Origin: Embleya hyalina
GTDB lineage: Bacteria; Actinomycetota; Actinomycetes; Streptomycetales; Streptomycetaceae
Reading direction: 5' to 3'
Assembly (NCBI RefSeq): GCF_003967355.1
Contig: NZ_BIFH01000040.1
Span: 62,001 to 126,000 of the forward strand
Length of the DNA stretch: 64,000 nucleotides
Shown here piece after piece: positions 44,746 to 54,746 of the stretch. Both the position numbers and the translations under genes were made by a program. Under the pieces are notes generated by a model, which did no database searches, was not told where the DNA came from, and saw nothing but the letters and a program-made list of their open reading frames with translations. Position 1 is the stretch's first letter; each line of letters starts with the position of its first letter.

Positions 44746-44809
44746 GGTGTCCGCTTTCGTCGGGGCGGTCGGCCGCGCGAGGCGACCGGAGGGCGGGGTC
44801 TCGGTGGTG

Positions 44810-44829
44810 ATTGTTTGGGAGCAAACGAT
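44810..44829. promoter_or_regulatory. Regulon dyad, copy 5
   Basis: ATTGTTTG-N4-CAAACGAT, 65 bases upstream of the PuuC-like gene. One of the two best-conserved copies. Confidence 0.75.
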
Positions 44830-44885
44830 ACAGCGGAACGGCCTTCCCGGGAGAGGGCTTGACCGTCGTGTTCGGCGCCGGCTAA

Positions 44886-44905
44886 ATTGTTTGGGGTCAA
44901 ACGAC
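44886..44905. promoter_or_regulatory. Regulon dyad, copy 6
   Basis: ATTGTTTG-N4-CAAACGAC, ending 14 bases before the start codon of the second aldehyde dehydrogenase, just upstream of its ribosome site. Binding here would block initiation of the five-gene rightward operon. Confidence 0.75.
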
Positions 44906-44919
44906 TTGGAGGGGTATCC

Positions 44920-46380
<1,461 letters not shown>

Positions 46381-46382
46381 CC

Positions 46383-47339
46383 ATGGGAGAGATCGTCGGC
46401 GCGGGCATCCTGGCCCACTCGCCCACCATCATGCTGCCCCCGGACGTGCGGTACGAGCTGAACGAGGGACGGGAGATCAGCCTGGTCCCGGCCCTGGCCC
46501 GGCTGCGCGCCGAGGTGTTCGAACGGCTCGACTACGACACCGTCGTGGTCTTCGACTCGCACTGGGCGACCACCGTCGAGTTCGTCATCGCCGCCCAGGC
46601 GCACCGCGCCGGGTTGTACACCTCGGAGGAACTGCCGCGCGGCATGCGGCAGATCCCCTACTCCTTCCCCGGCGACCCGGAACTGGCACACGCCACCGCC
46701 GGGTTCGCGGCCAGGCACGGCACCTGGATCACGCCGATCGAGGATCCGTTCCTGCCGATCCACTACGCCACCGTCAACCTGTGGCACCACCTCGGCGTCC
46801 CCGGCAAACGCTGGCTGGGCATCGGCTGCTGTCAGACCGCCGACGTCGAGGACAACCTGCGGCTCGGCCGGGCACTCGCCGACGGCATCGCGGCCACCGA
46901 CCGCAGGGTGCTCCTGATCGCGTCCGGCGCGTTCTCGCACACGTTCTGGAGCCTGCGCGAACTGCGCGACCACGAGGCGTCGGACCCGGTGCACGTGCGC
47001 ACCCCGCAGGGGCGCGCCGCCGACGAGCGGCGCATCGCCTGGATGGAGCGCGGAGACCACGCGAGCGTACTCGCGGGCATGCCGGACTTCCTGCGCCACA
47101 AGCCCGAGGCCCGCTTCGGGCACTACCTGATGATGCTCGGCGCGCTCGGCGAGGAGCGCTGCACCGCACCGGGGCGGCTGGTCGGCGAGTACGAGAACGC
47201 CACCGGCACCGGGCAGGCACACGTCTGGTTCGACCGGCCGGCGGGCGGCTGGACGGCGCCCGACGCACCCGCCTCGCGGCTCGCCGACCCCCATTCCCGA
47301 GTCGCCGACCCCCACACCTCCCGAGGACGAGCCGAATGA
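46383..47339 (+). CDS. LigB-type extradiol ring-cleavage dioxygenase (HpaD-like)
   Basis: A 318-residue class III extradiol dioxygenase. GAGILAHSPTIMLP near residue 6 and DSHWATTVEF near 60 supply Fe(II)-ligand His residues. HYATVNLWHHLG near 135 and SGAFSHTFWSLRELRDHE near 180 supply the remaining active-site His. The overall sequence is that of 3,4-dihydroxyphenylacetate 2,3-dioxygenases (HpcB/HpaD). It opens a catechol ring next to the hydroxyls. The ATG at 46383 starts 2 bases after the ALDH stop; an in-frame ATG at 46371 overlapping the ALDH is possible. The Pro/Ser-rich C terminus (after residue 295) is outside the conserved domain. Confidence 0.9.
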   Translation: MGEIVGAGILAHSPTIMLPPDVRYELNEGREISLVPALARLRAEVFERLDYDTVVVFDSHWATTVEFVIAAQAHRAGLYTSEELPRGMRQIPYSFPGDPELAHATAGFAARHGTWITPIEDPFLPIHYATVNLWHHLGVPGKRWLGIGCCQTADVEDNLRLGRALADGIAATDRRVLLIASGAFSHTFWSLRELRDHEASDPVHVRTPQGRAADERRIAWMERGDHASVLAGMPDFLRHKPEARFGHYLMMLGALGEERCTAPGRLVGEYENATGTGQAHVWFDRPAGGWTAPDAPASRLADPHSRVADPHTSRGRAE

Positions 47340-48187
47340 CCACCACCGAGTACCGCCGCATCCTGCTCGACGGCGCCGTCGTCGAGGTCGTCCGCGAAGG
47401 GGCCGAACTGGTCGCCGCCGACGGCCGACGGATCAAGGCGGCCGACGCGCACCACCTGCCGCCCGTCGCACCGGGCAAGATCGTCGCGGTGCACCTCAAC
47501 CACCGCAGCCGGGTCGAGGAGTTCGGCACCTCGCTGCCGTCCGCGCCGACCTACTTCCACAAGCCGACGTCGTCGTTGAACGCGCACGGCGGTGCGGTCG
47601 TTCGGCCGGCCGGGTGCAAATACCTCAACTACGAGGGCGAGATCGCGATCGTCATCGGCCGCACCTGCCGCAACATCGCCCCCGCCGACGCGGGCGCGTA
47701 CATCCGCGGGTACACCCTCGCCAACGACTACGGCCTGCACGACTTCCGGGACACCGACGCCGGCTCGATGTTGCGGGTCAAGGGCTCGGACACGCTGTGT
47801 CCGCTGGGCCCCGGTCTGGTCGAGGGCTGGGACTTCCGCGGCAAGGCGCTGCGTACCTACGTCAACGGTCTGGTGGTGCAGGAGGGTTCCACCGACGAGA
47901 TGGAGTGGGACATGCACTACCTCGTCGCCGACATCGCCCGCACGATCACGCTGGACCCCGGCGACGTGCTCCTGTCCGGCACCCCGGCCGGCTCGCGTCC
48001 CGTACAGCCGGGCGATGTGGTCGAGGTCGAGGCGGAGGGTCTGGGCCGACTGGCCAACCACATCGTCACCGGCCCGACCCCCATTCGTACCGACTGCGGC
48101 GCGCAGCCCACCGAGTCCGAAGAGGTGCGCTCCACGGCCCTCGGCGGCGACTGGGAGCTGCGCGGAATCCGCGCGCCCAGGCGGTGA
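47336..48187 (+). CDS. Fumarylacetoacetate hydrolase-family enzyme (HpaG-like)
   Basis: A 283-residue FAH-fold protein. KIVAVHLNHRSRVEEFG, YFHKPTSSLNAHGGAVVRP, LNYEGEIAIVIGRTCRN and GYTLANDYGLHDF contain the Glu/Asp metal ligands of the family. By family and position it is a 2-hydroxyhepta-2,4-diene-1,7-dioate isomerase / OPET decarboxylase. The ATG at 47336 overlaps the dioxygenase stop (ATGA), so the two are translationally coupled. It follows GAGGACGAG. Later lower-pathway enzymes (HpaF, HpaH, HpaI types) are not found in the window. Confidence 0.92.
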   Translation: MTTTEYRRILLDGAVVEVVREGAELVAADGRRIKAADAHHLPPVAPGKIVAVHLNHRSRVEEFGTSLPSAPTYFHKPTSSLNAHGGAVVRPAGCKYLNYEGEIAIVIGRTCRNIAPADAGAYIRGYTLANDYGLHDFRDTDAGSMLRVKGSDTLCPLGPGLVEGWDFRGKALRTYVNGLVVQEGSTDEMEWDMHYLVADIARTITLDPGDVLLSGTPAGSRPVQPGDVVEVEAEGLGRLANHIVTGPTPIRTDCGAQPTESEEVRSTALGGDWELRGIRAPRR

Positions 48188-48242
48188 GTTGCCCGCCACT
48201 CGCTCGGCCCACCACCTCATCCGATCGGAAGGGACCACCACC

Positions 48243-48431
48243 GTGAAGGTCATCGTCGACATGGACCGGTGTCAGGACCACGGGCAATGCGTGTTCTCCG
48301 CGCCCGAGGTGTTCCGCATCAACGACGCCGGACGCCTGGAGTTCGTCGCCGAACCGGACGACACGCTGCGCGACGCGGTCGAGGACGCCGCCGACGTCTG
48401 CCCGTTGCAAGCCATCACGATCGAGGACTGA
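48243..48431 (+). CDS. Small ferredoxin, [3Fe-4S]-type
   Basis: A 62-residue ferredoxin. Cluster residues are Cys10-x2-His13-x2-Cys16 (CQDHGQC) and Cys53 in DVCPLQAI. The second Cys of a four-iron motif is replaced by His, as in several actinobacterial ferredoxins that serve P450s. GTG at 48243 follows GAAGGG. It lies directly before a ferredoxin reductase (3-base gap) and after the meta-cleavage genes, in the operon controlled by the dyad at 44886. It is the likely electron donor of the regulon's P450 at 36 kb, the only P450 in the window. Confidence 0.95.
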   Translation: MKVIVDMDRCQDHGQCVFSAPEVFRINDAGRLEFVAEPDDTLRDAVEDAADVCPLQAITIED

Positions 48432-48434
48432 GCG

Positions 48435-49616
48435 ATGGCCGGGCGTCGGGTGGTGGTCGTCGGCGCGTCCATGGGCGGTCTGCGGGCCGCCGAACAACTG
48501 CGCGCGGCCGGCTGGACCGGCGGCATCACCGTCGTCGGCGACGAGCCGCACATGCCGTACAACCGGCCGCCGTTGTCCAAGGACGTGCTCGCCGGCGACG
48601 TGACGCACGCGGCGGTCGCCTTTCGGCCACGCACGAGTTGCGCGGACGTCGACTGGCGGCTGGGCGAGGCGGTGACCGGGGTCGACCTGGAGGCGCGTCG
48701 CGTTCGGCTGGCGGGCGGATCGTCGTTGTCGTACGCGGGTCTGGTGGTGGCCACCGGGTTGCGTGCGCGCCGGTTGGGCTGCCCGGGGCCGGCGGTGGGG
48801 CGACACGTGGTGCGCACCCTCGACGACGCGCGCCGGCTGCGCGACGCCCTCGGTCCCGGGCGCCGGGTGGTGATCGTGGGTGCGGGCTTCATCGGCTGTG
48901 AGGTCGCGGCCACGGCACGCCTGTTGGGGGCCGAGGTGACGGTGGTGGCGCCGGAGGCGGAGCCGATGTACCGCCCGCTCGGCGCCGAACTCGGCGCGGC
49001 CCTGCGCCGGCGGCACACGGCTCGCGGGGTGCGCTTCGAACTCGGCCGCACGGTCGAGCGGTTGACGGGTGAGGGGCACGTCACCGGAGTGGTCCTGGAC
49101 GACGGCCGCACGCTCGCGGCCGACGCGGTGGTCGAGGCGATCGGCGCGGTCCCGAACACCGAATGGCTGGCCGGAAACAGCCTCGACCTCACCGACGGCG
49201 TGCGCTGCGACGCGGCACTGCGCGTCGAATCCCGCCCCGACGTGGTGGCCGTCGGGGACGTGGCCCGCTTCGCCAACCCGCGCTACGACGACGTGCCGCG
49301 CCGCGTGGAACACTGGAGCATCCCCACCGACACGGCCAGACACGCGGCCCGCACCCTGGCCGCCCACCTGTCCGACACCGCCCCGCCCGCCGCCCCCTTC
49401 GCCCCGCTGCCCGGCTTCTGGTCCGACCAATACGAGGACCGCCTCCAGTCCTACGGTGCCCCCGCCCTCGGCGCCACCGACATCCGCCTCCTCGAAGGCA
49501 CGTGGACCACCGCCTGCGCGGTCGGCTACCACCGCGACGACACCCTGGTGGGTGTGGTGTCCCTGACCCCCGGATCCCACCCCTTGTCCACCAAATACCG
49601 CAGCCGGCTCGACTGA
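48435..49616 (+). CDS. FAD-dependent ferredoxin reductase
   Basis: A 393-residue oxidoreductase of the putidaredoxin-reductase type. VVVVGASMGGLRAAEQLR is the FAD Rossmann motif, VVIVGAGFIGCEVAATAR (about residue 145) the NAD(P)H Rossmann motif, and VVAVGDVARFAN (about 270) the second FAD contact. The ATG at 48435 comes 3 bases after the ferredoxin stop. It would pass electrons from NAD(P)H to the adjacent ferredoxin and on to the P450. It ends the rightward operon at a strong terminator. Confidence 0.95.
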   Translation: MAGRRVVVVGASMGGLRAAEQLRAAGWTGGITVVGDEPHMPYNRPPLSKDVLAGDVTHAAVAFRPRTSCADVDWRLGEAVTGVDLEARRVRLAGGSSLSYAGLVVATGLRARRLGCPGPAVGRHVVRTLDDARRLRDALGPGRRVVIVGAGFIGCEVAATARLLGAEVTVVAPEAEPMYRPLGAELGAALRRRHTARGVRFELGRTVERLTGEGHVTGVVLDDGRTLAADAVVEAIGAVPNTEWLAGNSLDLTDGVRCDAALRVESRPDVVAVGDVARFANPRYDDVPRRVEHWSIPTDTARHAARTLAAHLSDTAPPAAPFAPLPGFWSDQYEDRLQSYGAPALGATDIRLLEGTWTTACAVGYHRDDTLVGVVSLTPGSHPLSTKYRSRLD

Positions 49617-49625
49617 CCCCGACGC

Positions 49626-49667
49626 GACGAAGCAGCCCCCGACATCGAAGTCGGGGGCTGCTTCGTC
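49626..49667 (+). terminator. Terminator of the meta-cleavage/ferredoxin operon
   Basis: An 18-bp perfect stem (GACGAAGCAGCCCCCGAC and complement) with 6-base loop ATCGAA, 10 bases past the reductase stop. Confidence 0.9.
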
Positions 49668-50597
49668 CCGTGCGGCCGCCGCGTCCGGACGCGGGCAGCG
49701 CGTTTCGGGTCGCCGTCCGTGGCGACCGCGGGACCTGCGTGCCGCTTCCCGGGTGGACGGCTCGCGTGTGATTCCCGTGCCTTCGGGTGGGTTCGGCACG
49801 GTGATTGCCGAAGTGCCGAGCGAACTCCCGTGCAACCGAGGTCAAACGGCGTGCGAACACCTCGCCGGCCGCCGAGCGTCCGTTCTCCGCCTGCGTGATC
49901 ACGCGGAAACGCGCCGTTGCAAAAAGGATCATCGTGGGGGTTGACACTGAAAGTTGGTCTAGACCAACCTAGAGGTACGGGGATTGGAGAGGTGTGTGTC
50001 CCGGCATGGCCGCAGCGTGGCAGCGCGGCCGGTCGGTGAGGCATCTCGCGTTCGCTTTGGGTGTCCGCGATCGATCTGCGGCGCCGGATACGAGGAGGTA
50101 GGAATCCCGAACGAGGCTTCGTCGGGGATCACGGCCTCCCCGGACCACCACCCCTGTACCGCCGTACCCCCCGGCCGACCTCCCTCGGCCGATTCTCCCG
50201 GCTGACTCCCACAGCCGAACTCCCGAGCACCGCACACGGCAGCACATCGGCGGCCTCACCCGACACATGTTCCGCGACCGGCAGGTCCTCGCGGCACGCG
50301 CGGGCAGGCGAGGTTGTGATGTGTCCTGCCCTCGGTCGGATCGAGGCGACCCGCAGGCCGGGCGAGCGCGCACGAGCAGTCGCGCCCGTCCGATGACGAG
50401 CGAACCGCCCTTTCCCGTCCACGACTTCACCATGCCCGGGAACGGCCGACCGCCGCCCGTGCCTCGACTCGCCCGGTCGATCCCGGACGGCGACGGCCGG
50501 GGCGGGGCGATCGCGCCGACGCGCCGGTACGCCGGCACGAACCGCGATGCCCCACGCCCGCGTACCGACCAGATCGTTCGAGCCTTGGAGGGATCGT
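49668..50597. other. 930-base interval before the PLP/oxygenase operon
   Basis: No supportable gene. It carries a 12-bp palindrome GCGTGATCACGC (49893-49904), a TTGACA at 49941-49946 and a DasR-like site at 49953. A short frame of 31 codons from an ATG at about 50006 has no good ribosome site. If the TTGACA marks the promoter, the operon has a leader of roughly 600 bases; a closer promoter is equally possible. Confidence 0.45.
49953..49968. promoter_or_regulatory. DasR-like operator (GntR/HutC type)
   Basis: GTTGGTCTAGACCAAC is a perfect 16-bp palindrome containing TGGTCTAGACCA, the core of the Streptomyces DasR responsive element. It starts 6 bases after a TTGACA hexamer, where binding would block a promoter. 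It is the only such site noticed in the window. The controlled gene is probably the rightward operon starting at 50598, but this is inferred. Confidence 0.65.
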
Positions 50598-51671
50598 ATG
50601 CCGACGCCCGAATCCGACCCGTACCCGTACCCAGCCGCGTCCGAGATCCCCTACTTCAGTTCGATCGGCGAGACCTACCTGGCCCCGACGCCGCTGCGCG
50701 ACCTGAAGAAGACCCGACCCCTGCGGGTGCTCTCCGAAGCCGACTTCGACTTCTGGCAGACCTACGGGTACGTCGTCGTCAAAGAGGCCATCCCGGCCGA
50801 GGCCGCCGCGCGACTCCTCGAATTCGCCTGGGACTTCCAGGGGCTCGACCCGAACGACCCCGAGAGCTGGTACTCCGAGGACCGGCGGTTCCGCTCCGCG
50901 CTGGATCAGGAGCTGCACATCTACGGCTTCGTCGAGGCCTACCACCACCAACTCATCTGGGACAGCCGCCAGTCCGCCCGGGTCTACGACGCGTTCGTCG
51001 ACGTGTGGGACTGCGAGGAGCTGTGGGTGACCCTGGACCGGCTCAACCTGAACCCGCCCAACATCCGCGACCGCGACCGCGCGCACATCGCGCCCACGGA
51101 CAAGGGCTTCGACATCGAGCTGCACTGGGACGTCGACACCACCCTCGCGACACCCCCGCAGCGGGTCCAGGGCATCATCGCGCTCGACGACACCCGCCCG
51201 GACCACGGCGGTTTCCAGTGTTCGCCGGAGCTGTTCCACCGGTTCGAGCATTGGAAGTCCGGCCAACCCGAGGACCGCGACCCGATCCGGCCGGACGCGG
51301 ATCGCGCCGAATACCCCGTGGTACGACCGCAGTTGGCGGCCGGTGACCTGCTGATCTGGAACGGACTGCTCGCTCACGGCGTGGCCCGCAACACCTCCGA
51401 GCGCGGCGTGCGCGCAGTCCAGTACCTGTCCATGATGCCCGCGCTCGAAAGCAACCGGGAACTGACCGAATCCCGAGTCGACTCCTGGCGGCACCTGCGC
51501 ACCCCCGACTGGAACAAGACGCTGGTCGGCGACGCCCGCAAGCACGAATCCCTCAGGTACGAGACGGCGACGCTGAACGATCTCGGCAGGAAGCTCCTGG
51601 GCCTCGAATCCTGGAGCGGGCCCACACCCGCACCATCGACCGGAGAAGCGCGATGCACGCAATCTGCCTGA
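50598..51671 (+). CDS. Phytanoyl-CoA dioxygenase (PhyH)-family Fe(II)/2-oxoglutarate oxygenase
   Basis: A 357-residue PhyH-fold oxygenase. The iron facial triad is His176-x-Asp178 (HWDVD) and His260 (LLAHGVARN), with Arg272 as 2-oxoglutarate ligand. FDFWQTYGYVVVKEAIP near residue 50 is the typical N-terminal helix. The ATG at 50598 follows TTGGAGGG. It is the first gene of a five-gene operon and overlaps the next gene by 18 bases. PhyH-type enzymes hydroxylate or halogenate small molecules; here it probably tailors an amino acid or amine made by the PLP decarboxylase (inference). Confidence 0.93.
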   Translation: MPTPESDPYPYPAASEIPYFSSIGETYLAPTPLRDLKKTRPLRVLSEADFDFWQTYGYVVVKEAIPAEAAARLLEFAWDFQGLDPNDPESWYSEDRRFRSALDQELHIYGFVEAYHHQLIWDSRQSARVYDAFVDVWDCEELWVTLDRLNLNPPNIRDRDRAHIAPTDKGFDIELHWDVDTTLATPPQRVQGIIALDDTRPDHGGFQCSPELFHRFEHWKSGQPEDRDPIRPDADRAEYPVVRPQLAAGDLLIWNGLLAHGVARNTSERGVRAVQYLSMMPALESNRELTESRVDSWRHLRTPDWNKTLVGDARKHESLRYETATLNDLGRKLLGLESWSGPTPAPSTGEARCTQSA

Positions 51672-52966
51672 CCCTACCCACCAACAGGGCCTGCGCCGCC
51701 ACGATTTCGGCGATCGCCGCCGAGGCGGCCCACGCGGCCCGGCACTTCGACGTCGAGGTGCACCTGCTGATCCTCGACTCCTCCGACCCGGCGACGCTGA
51801 GCGGACACCGGCAGGCCGTCGCCGCCCTGCCGGCGACACCGCACGTGGTCGTGCACCATCTCGACGAAAGCGAACAGCGCGCCTTCCTCCGAGCGGTCGT
51901 CGCCCGCGCCGACGTCACCAAGCCGGACCTGCTGCTCGACCTGATGCTCCCGGACCGGGTCTCCTACGGCGCCTGCACGAACCGCGCGTTCCTGATCGCC
52001 GCCGCCCTCGGCTGCCGATCGATGCACCGCCGGGACTCGGACAGCACCTACCAAACGCTGCACGGCGCCCCGGTCTTCCCGATCCACCACGAGCTGATGT
52101 CGCTCGGCCGACCGGCGCGCGAGGCGAGCGCCGGCGTGTCGGAGACCACCCTGGATCCGGCCCTGGCCGCCGACCCCGTGGTCCTGGTCGGCAGCTCGTT
52201 CGTCGGCGAACTCTCGGTCGACATCGGCGAGATCCGCCGCCTCGACCCCGAGGTGTACTACGACGTGGTCGGCCTGTGGGCCCCGCCCGCCTGGTCCGAC
52301 GAGCGCAAACGGGAACTGGTCGACGAGTCGTTCACGGGCGCGGGCACCGCACCGTTCGTCGCGGACCACTCGCTCCTGACCGTCGTCGACCCGATGCGGG
52401 TGGACATGTGCAACGTCGCGTTCGACCACGCGGTGTACGAACGGGTACCGCTGCCGCCGGCCACCGACACCATCGGCAGCGACTACTTCCTCCTGCACCT
52501 GATCCACGACGCCGCACTGCCCGGAGTCCTGCACAACCGCAACATCGTGAACTTCTACACCGCGGAACGCCGCACCGACCCCGGATTCGCGGCCTACCAG
52601 ACCCGGTTGACCAAGTTCTTCCTCTCGATGCTCTACTTCGAGTTCATCTACGACCGCATGGCGGCGGCCGGTGGCACGCTCCTGGACGACGCACGCCACG
52701 TACGCCCCGCGGTGATCGCCGACCTCGCCCGCGAGAGCACCCGGTCGGACCGCACGGACAACATCGACCGACTGCACGCCCTGGACCGCTCCTACCGACG
52801 ACTGGGTGGCCGCTACGCCGAGTTCGCCGACACGCTCGTCACCCGCGGCCCACGCCTGCTCGACGAGGTCCAGGAGGACATCGAGGACTTCGCGCTGCTG
52901 ATCGAGACATGGGATTCGCTGGTCCGGGCGAGCCGGGCCACAAGCCTCCACGAACCGCACGGATAG
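51654..52966 (+). CDS. DUF6271-like protein, putative GT-A-fold transferase
   Basis: A 437-residue protein that I place, with moderate confidence, in the DUF6271 family. The N terminus (MHAICLTLPTNRACAATISAI) and the segment HRRDSDSTYQ near residue 125 (a DxD-like motif) suggest a nucleotide-sugar transferase-like (GT-A) fold. SFVGELSVDIGEIR and GSDYFLLHLIHDAALP follow. No signal peptide or membrane segment. The ATG at 51654 lies inside the end of the oxygenase gene, with GGAGAAG upstream, indicating coupling. The donor and acceptor are unknown. Its conserved company with a PLP decarboxylase and oxygenase suggests a step in building one small molecule. Confidence 0.75.
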
Positions 52967-52985
52967 TGGGACCCGGACCGACATC

Positions 52986-54170
52986 ATGCACGTAAACGCA
53001 CACATGCGCGCCGCCCTGGCCACCGCCGCCGACGACCTGATCGTCTTCGATCTCGCGGGCATCGAAGAACGCTACGACACGCTGATCCGCGAACTGCCCG
53101 ACGTCGCCGTGCGATTCGCGATGAAGGCCTGCCCCGTCGACGAGGTCCTCGGCTGCCTCGCCCGCCAGGGGGCGGGCTTCGACGCGGCCAGCCCGCAGGA
53201 GATCGCGCAGGCGATCGAGACCGGCGTACCCGTGGACCGCGTCCACTACGGCAACACCATCAAGTCCGACCGGAACATCGCCGACGCGTACCGGCTCGGC
53301 ATCCGCGACTTCGCCACGGACAGCGTCGAGGACGTCGTCGCGATCGCCGCGCACGCCCCCGGCTCGCGGGTCTTCTGCCGCCTCGCCACCAGCGGGGAGG
53401 GCGCGCTGTGGGGGCTCAGCCGCAAGTTCGGCTGCTCCGGCGCCGACGCCCTGCGGGTACTGGAACGAGCCCGCGCCGAGGGCCTGATCCCGGCCGGACT
53501 GTCCGTGCACGTCGGCTCGCAGCAGATGACCACCGAGGGCTGGCAGGAGGCGTTCGACCGGATCGCCGACACCCTCGCGGCACTGAATCGGCGCGGGATC
53601 CACCCCGACCACGTCAACCTCGGCGGCGGACTCCCGGCGCTGGGCTACCTCGACCGGCACGGCCAACCGCTGGAACCCCCGCTGGACAAGATCTTCGAGG
53701 TCATCCGCGAGGGCATCCGGCGGCTGCGCCGGGTGTCCGCCGTACCGCTCGACTTCCTGATGGAGCCGGGGCGTTACTTCGTCGCCGACAACGGCGCGAT
53801 CCGGGCCCGGGTGTCCCGGCTGACCACGCGCGAACAGCCCGACGGACAACGCCGCGGCTGGCTGTACCTGACCTGCGGCAAGTTCAACGGCCTGTACGAG
53901 ATGGACGAACTCCAGTACCGCCTGGTGTTCCCCACGCACGGCGGCGCCGAGTACGTGCCCGCCGTGGTCGCGGGACCCACCTGCGACAGTGACGACGCCT
54001 TCGGATCGGACGGCGATCTCGTCCAGGTGCCCAGGGCGGTCGCCTCCGGGGATCCGGTGTGGATCCTCTCCAGCGGCGCCTACGCGACCAGTTACACCAC
54101 ACAGGGCTTCAACGGGTTCGCCCCGCTGCCGTACACCTGCGTCGACGTATCCGTGGAAGGTCTGGTGTAG
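52986..54170 (+). CDS. Type III PLP-dependent decarboxylase (ornithine/DAP decarboxylase-like)
   Basis: A 394-residue fold-type III PLP enzyme. Lys47 in RFAMKACP is the Schiff-base lysine. LSVHVGSQ and LGGGLPALGY are the phosphate-binding strands. DFLMEPGRYFVADNG carries the Glu/Arg contact to PLP, and VVAGPTCDSDDAF the Cys-Asp pair reaching across the dimer. Decarboxylates a basic or 2,6-diamino acid by family. The ATG at 52986 is 19 bases after the previous stop. The next gene starts directly at its stop codon. It probably supplies the amine building block of the operon's product. Confidence 0.95.
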   Translation: MHVNAHMRAALATAADDLIVFDLAGIEERYDTLIRELPDVAVRFAMKACPVDEVLGCLARQGAGFDAASPQEIAQAIETGVPVDRVHYGNTIKSDRNIADAYRLGIRDFATDSVEDVVAIAAHAPGSRVFCRLATSGEGALWGLSRKFGCSGADALRVLERARAEGLIPAGLSVHVGSQQMTTEGWQEAFDRIADTLAALNRRGIHPDHVNLGGGLPALGYLDRHGQPLEPPLDKIFEVIREGIRRLRRVSAVPLDFLMEPGRYFVADNGAIRARVSRLTTREQPDGQRRGWLYLTCGKFNGLYEMDELQYRLVFPTHGGAEYVPAVVAGPTCDSDDAFGSDGDLVQVPRAVASGDPVWILSSGAYATSYTTQGFNGFAPLPYTCVDVSVEGLV

Positions 54171-54737
54171 ATGGACCACGACGTGCGCATTCGGCACATC
54201 ACCGAAGGCGACTGGGACGACATCGTCGCGCTGGAAGCCGATACCTATGCCGACGGCGCACTGTCGGAGGGACGGGCCGCGCTCCGCTCGCGGGCCCGTT
54301 CCTCGCCGGCCACCTGCTTCGTGCTGGAGGTCGGCCGACAACTCGCGGGCTACGTCCTGTCGTTGCCCTACCCGGTGGGGCAATACCCGGACCTGGATCG
54401 GGAGGAGGAGGTGGTCTTCCACTCGCGCAACCTGCACCTGCACGACCTCGTGGTCGGCGAGGCGCACCGCGGCGACGGGTTGGCGGGCGAACTGCTGCGC
54501 CGGGTGACCACCGCGGCGCGCGCCAAGCGGTACCAGCGCATCTCCCTCGTCTCCGTCGGCGGCAGCGAGGGGTTCTGGTCGGCGCAGGGGTTCCACGCCC
54601 TGCGCGAGATCGCACTCCCCGCGAACTACGGCCCGGACGCGGTGTACATGTCCATGGCGGTGGCCGCGGACCCCCGCCCGGAGCGGCGCAACCCCTCGAC
54701 GATCCGTCGCGCGGATCACCCTCGGATGACGAAGTAG
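54171..54737 (+). CDS. GNAT-family N-acetyltransferase
   Basis: A 188-residue GNAT. LHLHDLVVGEAHRGDGLAGELLRRV (about residues 85-110) contains the acetyl-CoA pyrophosphate loop (R-G-D-G-L-A form of Q/RxxGxG/A). The preceding strand FVLEVGRQLAGYVLSLP is motif D/A. The C terminus (after about 165) is Arg/Pro-rich. The ATG at 54171 follows the PLP-enzyme TAG immediately, so translation is coupled. It likely acylates the amine produced by the neighbouring decarboxylase, or protects the host from the product (inference). Confidence 0.92.
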   Translation: MDHDVRIRHITEGDWDDIVALEADTYADGALSEGRAALRSRARSSPATCFVLEVGRQLAGYVLSLPYPVGQYPDLDREEEVVFHSRNLHLHDLVVGEAHRGDGLAGELLRRVTTAARAKRYQRISLVSVGGSEGFWSAQGFHALREIALPANYGPDAVYMSMAVAADPRPERRNPSTIRRADHPRMTK

Positions 54738-54746
54738 GCCGATCAC

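Noticed and set aside
44840-44885. Considered whether the two aldehyde dehydrogenase genes arose by a recent duplication
   Set aside because: The two proteins share only family-level motifs and differ in the N terminus and active-site surroundings, so they belong to different ALDH subfamilies.
49984-50205. Short frames downstream of the DasR-like site considered as leader peptides
   Set aside because: Starts lack usable ribosome sites and the peptides show no conserved or attenuator-like codon runs.
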